A stretch of 47,939 nt of DNA, taken from positions 1-47,939 of the forward strand of contig JAUNVF010000013.1 of assembly GCA_030537815.1 (NCBI GenBank). The letters are read 5' to 3'. The position numbers were made by a program, and so were the translations under genes. Every line of letters starts with the position of its first letter. Position 1 is the first letter of the stretch. Shown piece after piece: positions 9,032 through 16,345 of this stretch. This DNA is from Tissierellia bacterium (GTDB taxonomy: Bacteria > Bacillota > Clostridia > Tissierellales > Peptoniphilaceae). The notes beneath the pieces are model-generated. The model had not been told where the DNA came from and made no database searches. It saw only the letters and a program-made list of their open reading frames with translations.

Positions 9032-9857
9032 ATAGAAAGTCTAGAGCTTTCAAATAGTCTATGCCCTTTTTGGGAGACGGTAGATTCAGTTTCTTACCCG
9101 AGGAATCTGCCTTTAAATACCCTCCCTTTAAATTTTCTTCGCTTATATCGTATCTATCGATATGATCTTCAAATAAATCGGGTCGATACAGATATAGGGC
9201 TGCTATCAAATCCCAAAGGACGACACCAGAAAATTCGTATTTATCTGAAAAGAAATCCAGCCATCTCTTTATTGGAGATTTGAGGATTGGATATTTAGAA
9301 AATTTGAGCTTACTTATGATATCGTAAGAGCAGACATTATCTATGCAATTATTTCCTGTTATTATATTTGGTATTTTAAATTTATTTATTACTTTATATG
9401 CGGATTTACAATCTATTGAGAAATTTAATTCATCCATTTTCTTTCCGCCAAAAAATAGTGGTGAGCTTATCCCTCCCATTGCAGTAAATGATTTTACTGA
9501 ATTTTCAATGCCGGGATCTATGTCGACTAAGATCTTGAAATTTCTCAAAGCTCCGAGAGCGAGAATTTCTACTTCGCCAGGATTATCTTTAATATAATCT
9601 CTTATATTTTCAGCCGCAATTTTACAATTATCATTTTGTGAGGCTCCTCTGTAGACCGGAATATCAATTCCTAAATCTTTGAAGCATTGGAGAGTAGAAT
9701 TATAAATTTCATCCTGATTTGAATTGCCAAAAGTAGTCGTCACAAATGGAATTTCAATATCTTCTTTTTCATATAGATATAAAAATGCTATCAAATCATC
9801 TATATCTCTTCCTTCTATCGTAAAAGTATTATCAAAATCTACTATTATCTTTCTCAT
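9030..9857 (-). CDS. Inosine/uridine-preferring nucleoside hydrolase family protein (atypical)
   Basis: Nucleoside hydrolases cleave ribonucleosides to base and ribose. Here the N-terminal Ca2+-binding aspartate motif appears as DFDNTFTIEGRDIDD, a variant in which several residues are inserted into the usual DxDxGxDD motif, as in a known subfamily. The late motif, normally His-Asp, is LWDLIAALYL near the C-terminus, so the base-protonating His position is Trp while the Asp is kept. I place the start at the ATG at 9857: it overlaps the preceding stop as ATGA and has GGAG at good spacing. An ATG four codons upstream (9869) lacks such a site. The gene ends the ABC-transporter operon, so the substrate is probably an imported nucleoside-like compound. 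Activity is not certain given the Trp. Confidence 0.75.
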   Translation of the reverse strand: MRKIIVDFDNTFTIEGRDIDDLIAFLYLYEKEDIEIPFVTTTFGNSNQDEIYNSTLQCFKDLGIDIPVYRGASQNDNCKIAAENIRDYIKDNPGEVEILALGALRNFKILVDIDPGIENSVKSFTAMGGISSPLFFGGKKMDELNFSIDCKSAYKVINKFKIPNIITGNNCIDNVCSYDIISKLKFSKYPILKSPIKRWLDFFSDKYEFSGVVLWDLIAALYLYRPDLFEDHIDRYDISEENLKGGYLKADSSGKKLNLPSPKKGIDYLKALDFL

Positions 9858-10864
9858 AAAATTCTCCATTCTGTTCCAAGAGGGCCGATTAGCGAATATC
9901 TAAATTCCTCATCCATATAGATATCAAGTTTTTCTTTGGTATCGGGATTTAGTATTTCTTTATCCGAATTTTTGTATGCAATATAAGCATAGGCACACCA
10001 AGTTAATGCTCTGAGATAAAGATATGGTAGGTATAATTCAACTCTAAGCCTTATATCTTTAAATTTACAATCCATTTTTGTTGTATATTCTTTAAAGAAT
10101 TCCTCTCTTTGTTGATCGCTCAAAATTATATCTGTCTTCCATAATGTGGTAGTCGGAGCTAAGAATTGTGTTATATCTTGGGTTGGATCGCTTATTACAG
10201 GTTTTTCCCAGTCTATAAGATAATCTCTATCTCCTATTATAAAATTGGAAGAATTTACTTCTGTATTATTGACGACATATAATCGATTCTCGTTAAAGAA
10301 TTGCTCTTTATATAAATTTTTTTCTGCCAATGATATAAATTTTTTAAAAAAATAATTTTGTTCTTTATTCAGATAATCTCTGTCTAGTATATCCCTAAGC
10401 CAGTATTTTCCCTCTATGACCCTTGAACTAAGGGGATTTGATTCGACTATAAAGTCATTTTCTCTTGAAATATCCATTGAATGTATGCGAGAAAATATCC
10501 ATGCTGCTCTTTTCAAATCAAGATTGTAATCGAGCTGTCTTCCCTCTAGAAATTCCATCAATAGTAGCCCATAAGGGATTTCTGATTTTGTATTGTCCAG
10601 ATATGAAACCTTTGGCGTGACGCCGGAAGAGGATAGAAATTTCAGAGCTTTATATTCATAAGAAATCTGATCTTCAATTTCTAATTGACTTCCGGTATTT
10701 ATCCTGAGGACCATCTTTTTATCGGCTTCAATTATATAATTTATATTGTATTCGCCTTGAGCGAGAAATTCTATATTATAATCCTGGTTTTTATTTTTGA
10801 AAATCTCTAATTTTCTTTTATCTATATATAATCTCAAGTCAGGCAATAGTCTGTCTTTAAGCAT
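9854..10864 (-). CDS. Phosphotransferase-fold protein (APH/choline kinase family) with altered catalytic loop
   Basis: This 336-residue protein has the aminoglycoside phosphotransferase/choline kinase fold. It has a lysine-bearing strand (KKMVLRINTG), a hinge-like LLMEFLEGRQLD and a DWE metal-binding motif at about 218-220. The catalytic loop, normally HGDxxxxN, reads NTEVNSSN (residues 200-207), so His is Asn and the catalytic Asp is Glu202. The start at 10864 is chosen because AGGAGG precedes it at ideal spacing; an ATG six codons upstream lies inside the ABC ATPase gene. It sits between the ABC transporter genes and a nucleoside hydrolase gene, which suggests phosphorylation or binding of an imported alcohol or nucleoside. 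It could also be a non-catalytic paralogue. Confidence 0.75.
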   Translation of the reverse strand: MLKDRLLPDLRLYIDKRKLEIFKNKNQDYNIEFLAQGEYNINYIIEADKKMVLRINTGSQLEIEDQISYEYKALKFLSSSGVTPKVSYLDNTKSEIPYGLLLMEFLEGRQLDYNLDLKRAAWIFSRIHSMDISRENDFIVESNPLSSRVIEGKYWLRDILDRDYLNKEQNYFFKKFISLAEKNLYKEQFFNENRLYVVNNTEVNSSNFIIGDRDYLIDWEKPVISDPTQDITQFLAPTTTLWKTDIILSDQQREEFFKEYTTKMDCKFKDIRLRVELYLPYLYLRALTWCAYAYIAYKNSDKEILNPDTKEKLDIYMDEEFRYSLIGPLGTEWRIL

Positions 10865-10872
10865 AAAACCTC

Positions 10873-11886
10873 CTAATCGCAAAATATTATGGGAGATTTC
10901 TGTTTGATATTTATCTTCAAACTTTCTCCTATCGAGTAATTGTCATATGGATCTGTCAGCATATACAGAGTTTCCGAATCTACCTTTACCTGATATAATG
11001 TTCGATCGCCTCGATATTCTTTTTTAGTTATGATTGCATTTATTCCACTATTTCCCGGAATAATATCCTCGGGTCTAAGCATGAGAGATGCATTTATGCA
11101 ATCTATATGATTTACTTTTAAATTGATATTCTTGCTTTTGAAAGAACCGGATTTAATTTCGCCTTCTATATAATTCGTTTGACCAAAAAAATCTGCTACT
11201 TTTTTTGAAGAAGGATTTGAGTAGATATTGTGAGCTGTGTCGAATTGCTCTACATTTTTGTCCATTAAAAGAGCTATTCTATCTGAAACTATCATGGCTT
11301 CGTCTTTGTCATGTGTGACGAGTATAGTAGTTATTTCAGTCTTTCTTTGGAGTTCAAGTAAAAGATTTCTCATATCCGACCTTAGAGTAGGATCTAAATT
11401 AGAAAAGGGCTCGTCCAGTAGTAATACCTTTGGTTTAACTGCCAAAGCTCTTGCCAATGCCACTCTTTGTTTTTGACCACCCGATAATTCCTTTGGATAG
11501 GCTTTTCCATATTCTTTAAGCTTTACCATATCCAATAATTTATTTACTTTATTTTGAATCTCTTTTTTAGATCTTCCCCTCATCTTCAAACCAAATGCGA
11601 TATTGTCAAATACTGTCATATGAGGAAATAAGAGATAGTCTTGAAATACTATGACGGCGTCTCTGTCTTCTGGCTTGAGAGAGCTAATATCCCGACCATC
11701 TAATAGTATCCTCCCCGAATCCTGATTTAAGATTCCCGATATTATTTTCAATATCGTCGTCTTCCCAGATCCCGAAGGCCCGATGAGTGATATCAGTTCT
11801 TTATCTTTTATATATAAACTGAAATTTTCGAGAACAGAAGTATTATCAAAATTTTTAGATATATTTTCAATTTTTATCGATGACAT
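10873..11886 (-). CDS. ABC transporter ATP-binding protein (PotA/YnjD-like)
   Basis: The ATPase of an importer for a small solute. All motifs are intact: Walker A GPSGSGKT (36-43), Q-loop Gln82, signature LSGGQ (134-138), Walker B LLLDEP (155-160) and the switch His192. Residues from about 240 to 337 form a C-terminal TOBE-type regulatory domain, giving the 337-residue length of the PotA/FbpC/CysA group; E. coli YnjD is shorter. The start at 11886 overlaps the upstream permease gene by 20 bases and has GGAG about nine bases before it. It works with the two permeases and the lipoprotein encoded upstream. Confidence 0.92.
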   Translation of the reverse strand: MSSIKIENISKNFDNTSVLENFSLYIKDKELISLIGPSGSGKTTILKIISGILNQDSGRILLDGRDISSLKPEDRDAVIVFQDYLLFPHMTVFDNIAFGLKMRGRSKKEIQNKVNKLLDMVKLKEYGKAYPKELSGGQKQRVALARALAVKPKVLLLDEPFSNLDPTLRSDMRNLLLELQRKTEITTILVTHDKDEAMIVSDRIALLMDKNVEQFDTAHNIYSNPSSKKVADFFGQTNYIEGEIKSGSFKSKNINLKVNHIDCINASLMLRPEDIIPGNSGINAIITKKEYRGDRTLYQVKVDSETLYMLTDPYDNYSIGESLKINIKQKSPIIFCD

Positions 11887-12688
11887 TATTTATTTCTCCA
11901 AATCTCTTCTTATAGTATATTTTTAATAGACTTTCCGATATCATGAGCACTGCCAATGCTATAATTACAAAACTTATGCTGAATACTGATCCTGTATTTC
12001 TGTCTCCGCTTTGAATTAGCGGAATCATAAGCATCGGAAATGTCTTTATTTTTCCAGAACCGATAAGCGCAGTTAAAAAGTATTGACTAAATGATACGAT
12101 AAAAACTAATGAACCACTAGTCAATATAGATGGGTAAAGAAGTGGAAGGCTGATATGGATAAATGTTTGAAAGTTGTTGGCACCTAAGACCTTTGCCTGA
12201 TATTCTATATCCCTTCCCATTATTTCAAATCCCGTCTTCAGAATCCTTATTGCATAGGGAATACAGGGCAAGGCCTGTATTAAAACCACTCCGGAATATC
12301 TACCCGCCAGTCCCAATCTTATGAATTGTATATGGATTCCCATGGCAATGCTTATCGAAGGTATAATCATGGGCGAAAAAAATAATAGTTCAATATATTT
12401 TTTTGCCTTGAAATCTCCAAATGCTAAAGCTTTAGATGAAGGTATTGTAAGTATAAAAACGAATACTGTTACAATTAAAGATATTAGAATTGACCTAATC
12501 AATATTGTAGCAGATTTTGTTTTATTGTCGAAAAGATATTCCCAACCTCTAAGCCCCATGCTCTTAGGAAATATATAAGGCCAAGGCCAATTCTTTGCAA
12601 AGCTCCAAATAATTAATATCAATAGAGGCATGAATATTATAAATAGCATCAGATAAAGTATCAGATTTGAAATTTTAAATTTATTCAT
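11867..12688 (-). CDS. ABC transporter permease 2 (PotC/YnjC-like)
   Basis: An integral membrane permease of 273 residues with about six helices. The first is near residues 8-28. The cytoplasmic EAA-type loop reads YQAKVLGANNFQTFIHISLPLL at about residues 160-180, the contact site for the ATPase. GAGGT precedes the ATG at good spacing. It lies two bases after the stop of permease 1 and overlaps the ATPase gene. The split into two permease genes is the PotBC/ThiP-like arrangement; E. coli YnjC carries both halves in one chain. Confidence 0.9.
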   Translation of the reverse strand: MNKFKISNLILYLMLFIIFMPLLILIIWSFAKNWPWPYIFPKSMGLRGWEYLFDNKTKSATILIRSILISLIVTVFVFILTIPSSKALAFGDFKAKKYIELLFFSPMIIPSISIAMGIHIQFIRLGLAGRYSGVVLIQALPCIPYAIRILKTGFEIMGRDIEYQAKVLGANNFQTFIHISLPLLYPSILTSGSLVFIVSFSQYFLTALIGSGKIKTFPMLMIPLIQSGDRNTGSVFSISFVIIALAVLMISESLLKIYYKKRFGEINNVIDKN

Positions 12689-12690
12689 AT

Positions 12691-13563
12691 CTACCTCTTT
12701 TCTTTTAATTTATTAAATACATAAATAAGCAGGCATATCATCATTATATTAATCGCCGATATCAAGATATTATAAACCATTGCATAAGGTCTATTGCTCA
12801 GCAATGGATTTGTGTATTCTATAAATGCCTGAACGGGAAGTGCTTTTGGGGTTGTCGGACCAATCAAAAAAGGAACCTCATATGCCCCAAATGAAAAAGC
12901 TAAAATTATAATAAATGAAGAAAATACCGTAGGCAAAGATAGAGGAATTAATATATGCCTGATGACTTGATATCTAGAAGCTCCTAGATTTATGGCTGCT
13001 TCTCCCAAAGTAGAATCTAGATTTGAAAGGACAGCATAAGTCGTCATGGCGACAAAGGGAGTCTGCTTCCATATATAAACCAAAATCAGACCTAATCCGC
13101 TTTTATTGTATAGGAGATGGGAAAAAATACCAAAATTAAAATCTTCATTAAATAAATTTATAAATCTTGCAATAATTCCGGTTTTAGCAAATACGGAGCT
13201 TATCATAAGCACAGCTACTATATGCGGAATGGCGATTGGAATTTTATAAAGGCCTGCTACAAAATCTCTTTTAGATTTGAGATTTAAATTCAGTATAGCT
13301 AAGGCAAGTCCAAATACTACGGAAAGTACAGATGAGCTTATCGAGGTGTAGAGGCTGAACTTTAAACTGTCTAGAAATGTCTTGCTCATAATCACGTCCC
13401 TATAATATAAGAGAGTGGGTCCTTCCGAACCTGAAGATGAAAAACAGCCCAGGCTTTCTAGCAAAGCCAGGGCGATTCCCCCAATTAAAATAAATGCCAA
13501 GTATATGAAAAGAGGCAATATCTGAAGATAATAGGTTTTCTTTGAATCAATCATTTGCGACAT
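12691..13563 (-). CDS. ABC transporter permease 1 (PotB/YnjC-like)
   Basis: A 290-residue membrane permease with about six helices. An N-terminal helix (about 12-34) and an EAA-loop, GEAAINLGASRYQVIRHI, near residues 185-202 are visible. It overlaps the substrate-binding lipoprotein gene by 17 bases. The first ATG (13563) has only a very close ribosome binding site. The ATG three codons later (13554) has GGAAA at better spacing and could be the true start. It pairs with the permease encoded at 11867-12688. Confidence 0.9.
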   Translation of the reverse strand: MSQMIDSKKTYYLQILPLFIYLAFILIGGIALALLESLGCFSSSGSEGPTLLYYRDVIMSKTFLDSLKFSLYTSISSSVLSVVFGLALAILNLNLKSKRDFVAGLYKIPIAIPHIVAVLMISSVFAKTGIIARFINLFNEDFNFGIFSHLLYNKSGLGLILVYIWKQTPFVAMTTYAVLSNLDSTLGEAAINLGASRYQVIRHILIPLSLPTVFSSFIIILAFSFGAYEVPFLIGPTTPKALPVQAFIEYTNPLLSNRPYAMVYNILISAINIMMICLLIYVFNKLKEKR

Positions 13564-14809
13564 TTTCCAACCATATTTTCTCTATTATAGGAATGATATC
13601 TGCAGGCAATTCGGGAATTCTCTTGCTTGCCAATTCCTCAGCAGATAGAGTTGCTTTACCAATGGGAACTGAATCGAATATAGCCTTCTCTTCTTCGTTT
13701 AGCTTGTTGAAATCAATTACAGGTGAATCTCCCCAGACTGTAGGATCAAGCTTGCTGGCTTGCGCCTCAGGGCTTAATATGCAATCTACTAATGCAATTG
13801 CGGCTGCTTTATTGGGAGAGTTTTTAGGTATTGCAACGAAATGTGTATTGCCTATATTACCTTTTTCAAATAGGAAGGTTCTAGTTGTATCTGGAAATTC
13901 TCCGGTCTCTATTTTGCCAGAAGCTTCATTGGGATTATAGGACATCGACATCGAGATTTCTCCGTCGGCATACATATTCGACAGTGTAGGATTATCGGCA
14001 GGATAAGATCTGCCTTCATTCCAAAGATAGGGCTTAATCTCATTTAAATAGTCAATAGCCGGCTTTATGATTTCTTTAATTTCCTCTTCATCAGGATCGA
14101 TATCCATTAATTTCTCATATCCTATGATATCGCTAATTATATTTCTTACAAATGCTGAGCCGGTGAAGTCGGGTAATGCTGCATATGTAAACTTACCTGG
14201 ATTATCTTTACACCATTTTAATAATTCCTCATGATCTTTTGGCTCTTGATCTATGACCGCAGAATCGTAGATAAACACGAATTGCGCCTTGCCATATGGA
14301 GACTCAAATCCCTCTATCGGATAACCGAAATCAATGATATTATCCATGCTTTTTTTATCTATATATTTTTCGTAATTTGGAACTTTTTCTACAAATGGGC
14401 CATATAATAAATCTTCATTTTTAGCTGTGAAAAAATTCTCTCCATTAATCCAGACAAGGTCTATGCTCCCGTCTTCTTTTCCGGCCTCTTTTTCTCCCAA
14501 CATGAGGTTAAGTATCGCATCGATATCCATGCCTACTCTATTTATTTTTATACCGTATTTTTCTTCAGCCATATCTGATAAGAAACCATCGATCCATGAA
14601 TTTGTCTGTTGAGAACCGCCCCAGCCGTAAAAGTTTACAGTTTTCCCCTCAAGATTGTCTAGCTTAATATTGAGATCATCTGATTTCGAATCTACGGGAT
14701 TTTCTGCGGAAAGATTATTTTTATTGGGATTTGTATTTCCACATCCGGTAAATATCGAAACAGAAAGAATAATTATAGATAAAGCTATAAATCTAGCAAT
14801 TCTTTTCAA
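13547..14809 (-). CDS. ABC transporter substrate-binding lipoprotein (YnjB-like, COG4134 type)
   Basis: A 420-residue extracellular binding protein. Residues 1-23 are a lipoprotein signal ending in FTGC with lipidated Cys23, followed by an Asn/Ser-rich linker. The mature part begins with VNFYGWGGSQQTNSWID and carries DLVWINGENF near residue 125, features I associate with the YnjB group of uncharacterised solute-binding proteins. The start is TTG at 14809 behind AAAGGG. It is the first gene of the minus-strand operon, with an extended -10 promoter and a palindrome just upstream. The ligand is unknown; thiamine-, polyamine- or nucleoside-type solutes are possible, but no TPP riboswitch is present. 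Confidence 0.82.
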   Translation of the reverse strand: MKRIARFIALSIIILSVSIFTGCGNTNPNKNNLSAENPVDSKSDDLNIKLDNLEGKTVNFYGWGGSQQTNSWIDGFLSDMAEEKYGIKINRVGMDIDAILNLMLGEKEAGKEDGSIDLVWINGENFFTAKNEDLLYGPFVEKVPNYEKYIDKKSMDNIIDFGYPIEGFESPYGKAQFVFIYDSAVIDQEPKDHEELLKWCKDNPGKFTYAALPDFTGSAFVRNIISDIIGYEKLMDIDPDEEEIKEIIKPAIDYLNEIKPYLWNEGRSYPADNPTLSNMYADGEISMSMSYNPNEASGKIETGEFPDTTRTFLFEKGNIGNTHFVAIPKNSPNKAAAIALVDCILSPEAQASKLDPTVWGDSPVIDFNKLNEEEKAIFDSVPIGKATLSAEELASKRIPELPADIIPIIEKIWLENVAND

Positions 14810-14841
14810 TTATTTCATCCCTTTCTATACCATTATCTCAT

Positions 14842-14867
14842 TTCTGATTATCAGAATTATTATAGCA
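14842..14867 (-). promoter_or_regulatory. Extended -10 promoter and 15-bp palindrome for the ABC operon
   Basis: On the minus strand the extended -10 element TGCTATAAT occupies 14867-14859. Directly downstream, around the expected transcription start, lies a perfect 15-base palindrome, TTCTGAT-T-ATCAGAA (14842-14856), which would suit a repressor. No convincing -35 was seen, as is common with TGn extended -10 promoters. Confidence 0.6.
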
Positions 14868-15023
14868 TAAAATTTATAAAAACTATCTAAATATGCATTA
14901 GTATAAAGAATATTTATCATATGATTTTTTGTATAGAAAAATATAATCAGAGCGAAGGTAGAAATCGGAGTAGAATTCTGTTTTTTCGATAAAGAAATTC
15001 TGCGAGCAGACTTTTGTCAAATA

Positions 15024-15032
15024 TGTTATAAT
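15024..15032 (+). promoter_or_regulatory. Extended -10 promoter of murA
   Basis: TGTTATAAT (TG, one base, TATAAT at 15027-15032) lies 34 bases before the murA start. A TTGTCA at 15014-15019 is too close to act as its -35 element, so this reads as an extended -10 promoter. The ribosome binding site CGGAGGT follows at about 15054-15060. Confidence 0.65.
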
Positions 15033-15065
15033 TATAAACGTGAATATAAAATTCGGAGGTTAATT

Positions 15066-16331
15066 TTGGAGAAAATCTTAGTTAGAAAGAGTAATCCTTT
15101 AAAAGGGCATGTAAAAATAGATGGTGCTAAGAATTCGGCATTACCTATTATTGCAGCCTCTCTTTTAGGTACTGAAGATATAATTTTAGAAGATGTCCCC
15201 GATTTGGCAGATGTTAAAGTAATTTTAAAAGTGCTTGAGAAATTGGGATCTGAAATAGAGTATTTAGATAATGAAACAGTTAAAATAAATTCATCAAAAC
15301 TCAATAGTTATCAAACGCCAGCTAAATTGATGGCACAAATGAGAGCTTCTTTTTTAGTAATGGGGCCATTATTGGCGAGATTGGGCAGAACTGAGACGCA
15401 TATGCCGGGTGGATGTGCTATAGGTACGAGGCCCATAGATCTCCATTTGAAAGGATTTAAAGCTCTTGGAGCTATAATTTTAGAGAATACCGATTATATT
15501 GGTGCCAAAGCTGAAAAGGGCCTCATCGGTCAGGTAATCTACCTCGACTTTCCTTCGGTGGGTGCGACACAAAATATAATGATGGCAGCAACTCATGCGA
15601 AGGGCGAGACGATTATAGAAAATGCCGCCAAGGAGCCAGAGATTGTAGACTTGGCTAATTTTTTAAATAAGATGGGTGCAGATATTAAAGGAGCGGGTAC
15701 TTCATCCATAAGGATAAAGGGCGTAAATAAATTATACGGATGCACACATCAGATAATACCGGATAGGATAGAAGCTTCTACATTTATGGTTGCAGCAGCT
15801 ATAAGCAAGGGAGATGTCTACATAGACAATATCATCACAAGCCATATAAGACCGGTTATCGCAAAGTTAAGAGAGATAGGATGTACTATCACAGAATTCG
15901 AAAATGAGGATAGGGTCAGGGTAATAGGGCCGGATAAACCTAAGGGCACCAAGATTAAAACTCTTCCTTACCCAGGATTCCCGACTGATGTACAGGCGCA
16001 ATTTATGGCGCTCATGACGATTTGCGAAGGTATATCAAAGGTTGAGGAGACGGTATTTGAAAATAGATTTATGCATGTAGATGAACTCTTGAAGATGGGG
16101 GCTCTCATTGTCACAGAGGGTAAGGAAGCGAGGATAGCCGGAGTGCCTTCTTTAAAGGGAGCTAATGTCAGAGCCACAGATTTGAGAGCGGGAGCGGCTT
16201 TAATACTTGCGGGTCTTGTCGCAGAAGGAACTACAGCTATCAACGATATTTACCATATAGATAGAGGTTATAATAATATAGTAGGCAAGCTTAGAAATTT
16301 AGGTGCAAATATAGATAGGATTGAAGATTAA
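15066..16331 (+). CDS. murA: UDP-N-acetylglucosamine 1-carboxyvinyltransferase
   Basis: This enzyme transfers the enolpyruvyl group of phosphoenolpyruvate to UDP-GlcNAc, the first committed step of peptidoglycan synthesis, in the cytoplasm. The 421 residues match the family. The N-terminal IDGAKNSALPIIAASLL and the loop PGGCAIGTRPIDLHLKG with catalytic Cys117 (the fosfomycin target) are intact, as is the C-terminal DLRAGAALILAGL. The start is TTG behind GGAGG. Low-GC Gram-positive bacteria often carry two copies; whether this is MurA1 or MurA2 cannot be decided from the window. recD2 follows after 14 bases. Confidence 0.96.
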   Translation: MEKILVRKSNPLKGHVKIDGAKNSALPIIAASLLGTEDIILEDVPDLADVKVILKVLEKLGSEIEYLDNETVKINSSKLNSYQTPAKLMAQMRASFLVMGPLLARLGRTETHMPGGCAIGTRPIDLHLKGFKALGAIILENTDYIGAKAEKGLIGQVIYLDFPSVGATQNIMMAATHAKGETIIENAAKEPEIVDLANFLNKMGADIKGAGTSSIRIKGVNKLYGCTHQIIPDRIEASTFMVAAAISKGDVYIDNIITSHIRPVIAKLREIGCTITEFENEDRVRVIGPDKPKGTKIKTLPYPGFPTDVQAQFMALMTICEGISKVEETVFENRFMHVDELLKMGALIVTEGKEARIAGVPSLKGANVRATDLRAGAALILAGLVAEGTTAINDIYHIDRGYNNIVGKLRNLGANIDRIED

Positions 16332-16345
16332 TTTAAGGGGATAAT

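Noticed and set aside
15011-15032. TTGTCA and TATAAT as a standard murA promoter
   Set aside because: Only seven bases separate them, far too few for -35/-10 spacing. The TGTTATAAT extended -10 explains the site better.
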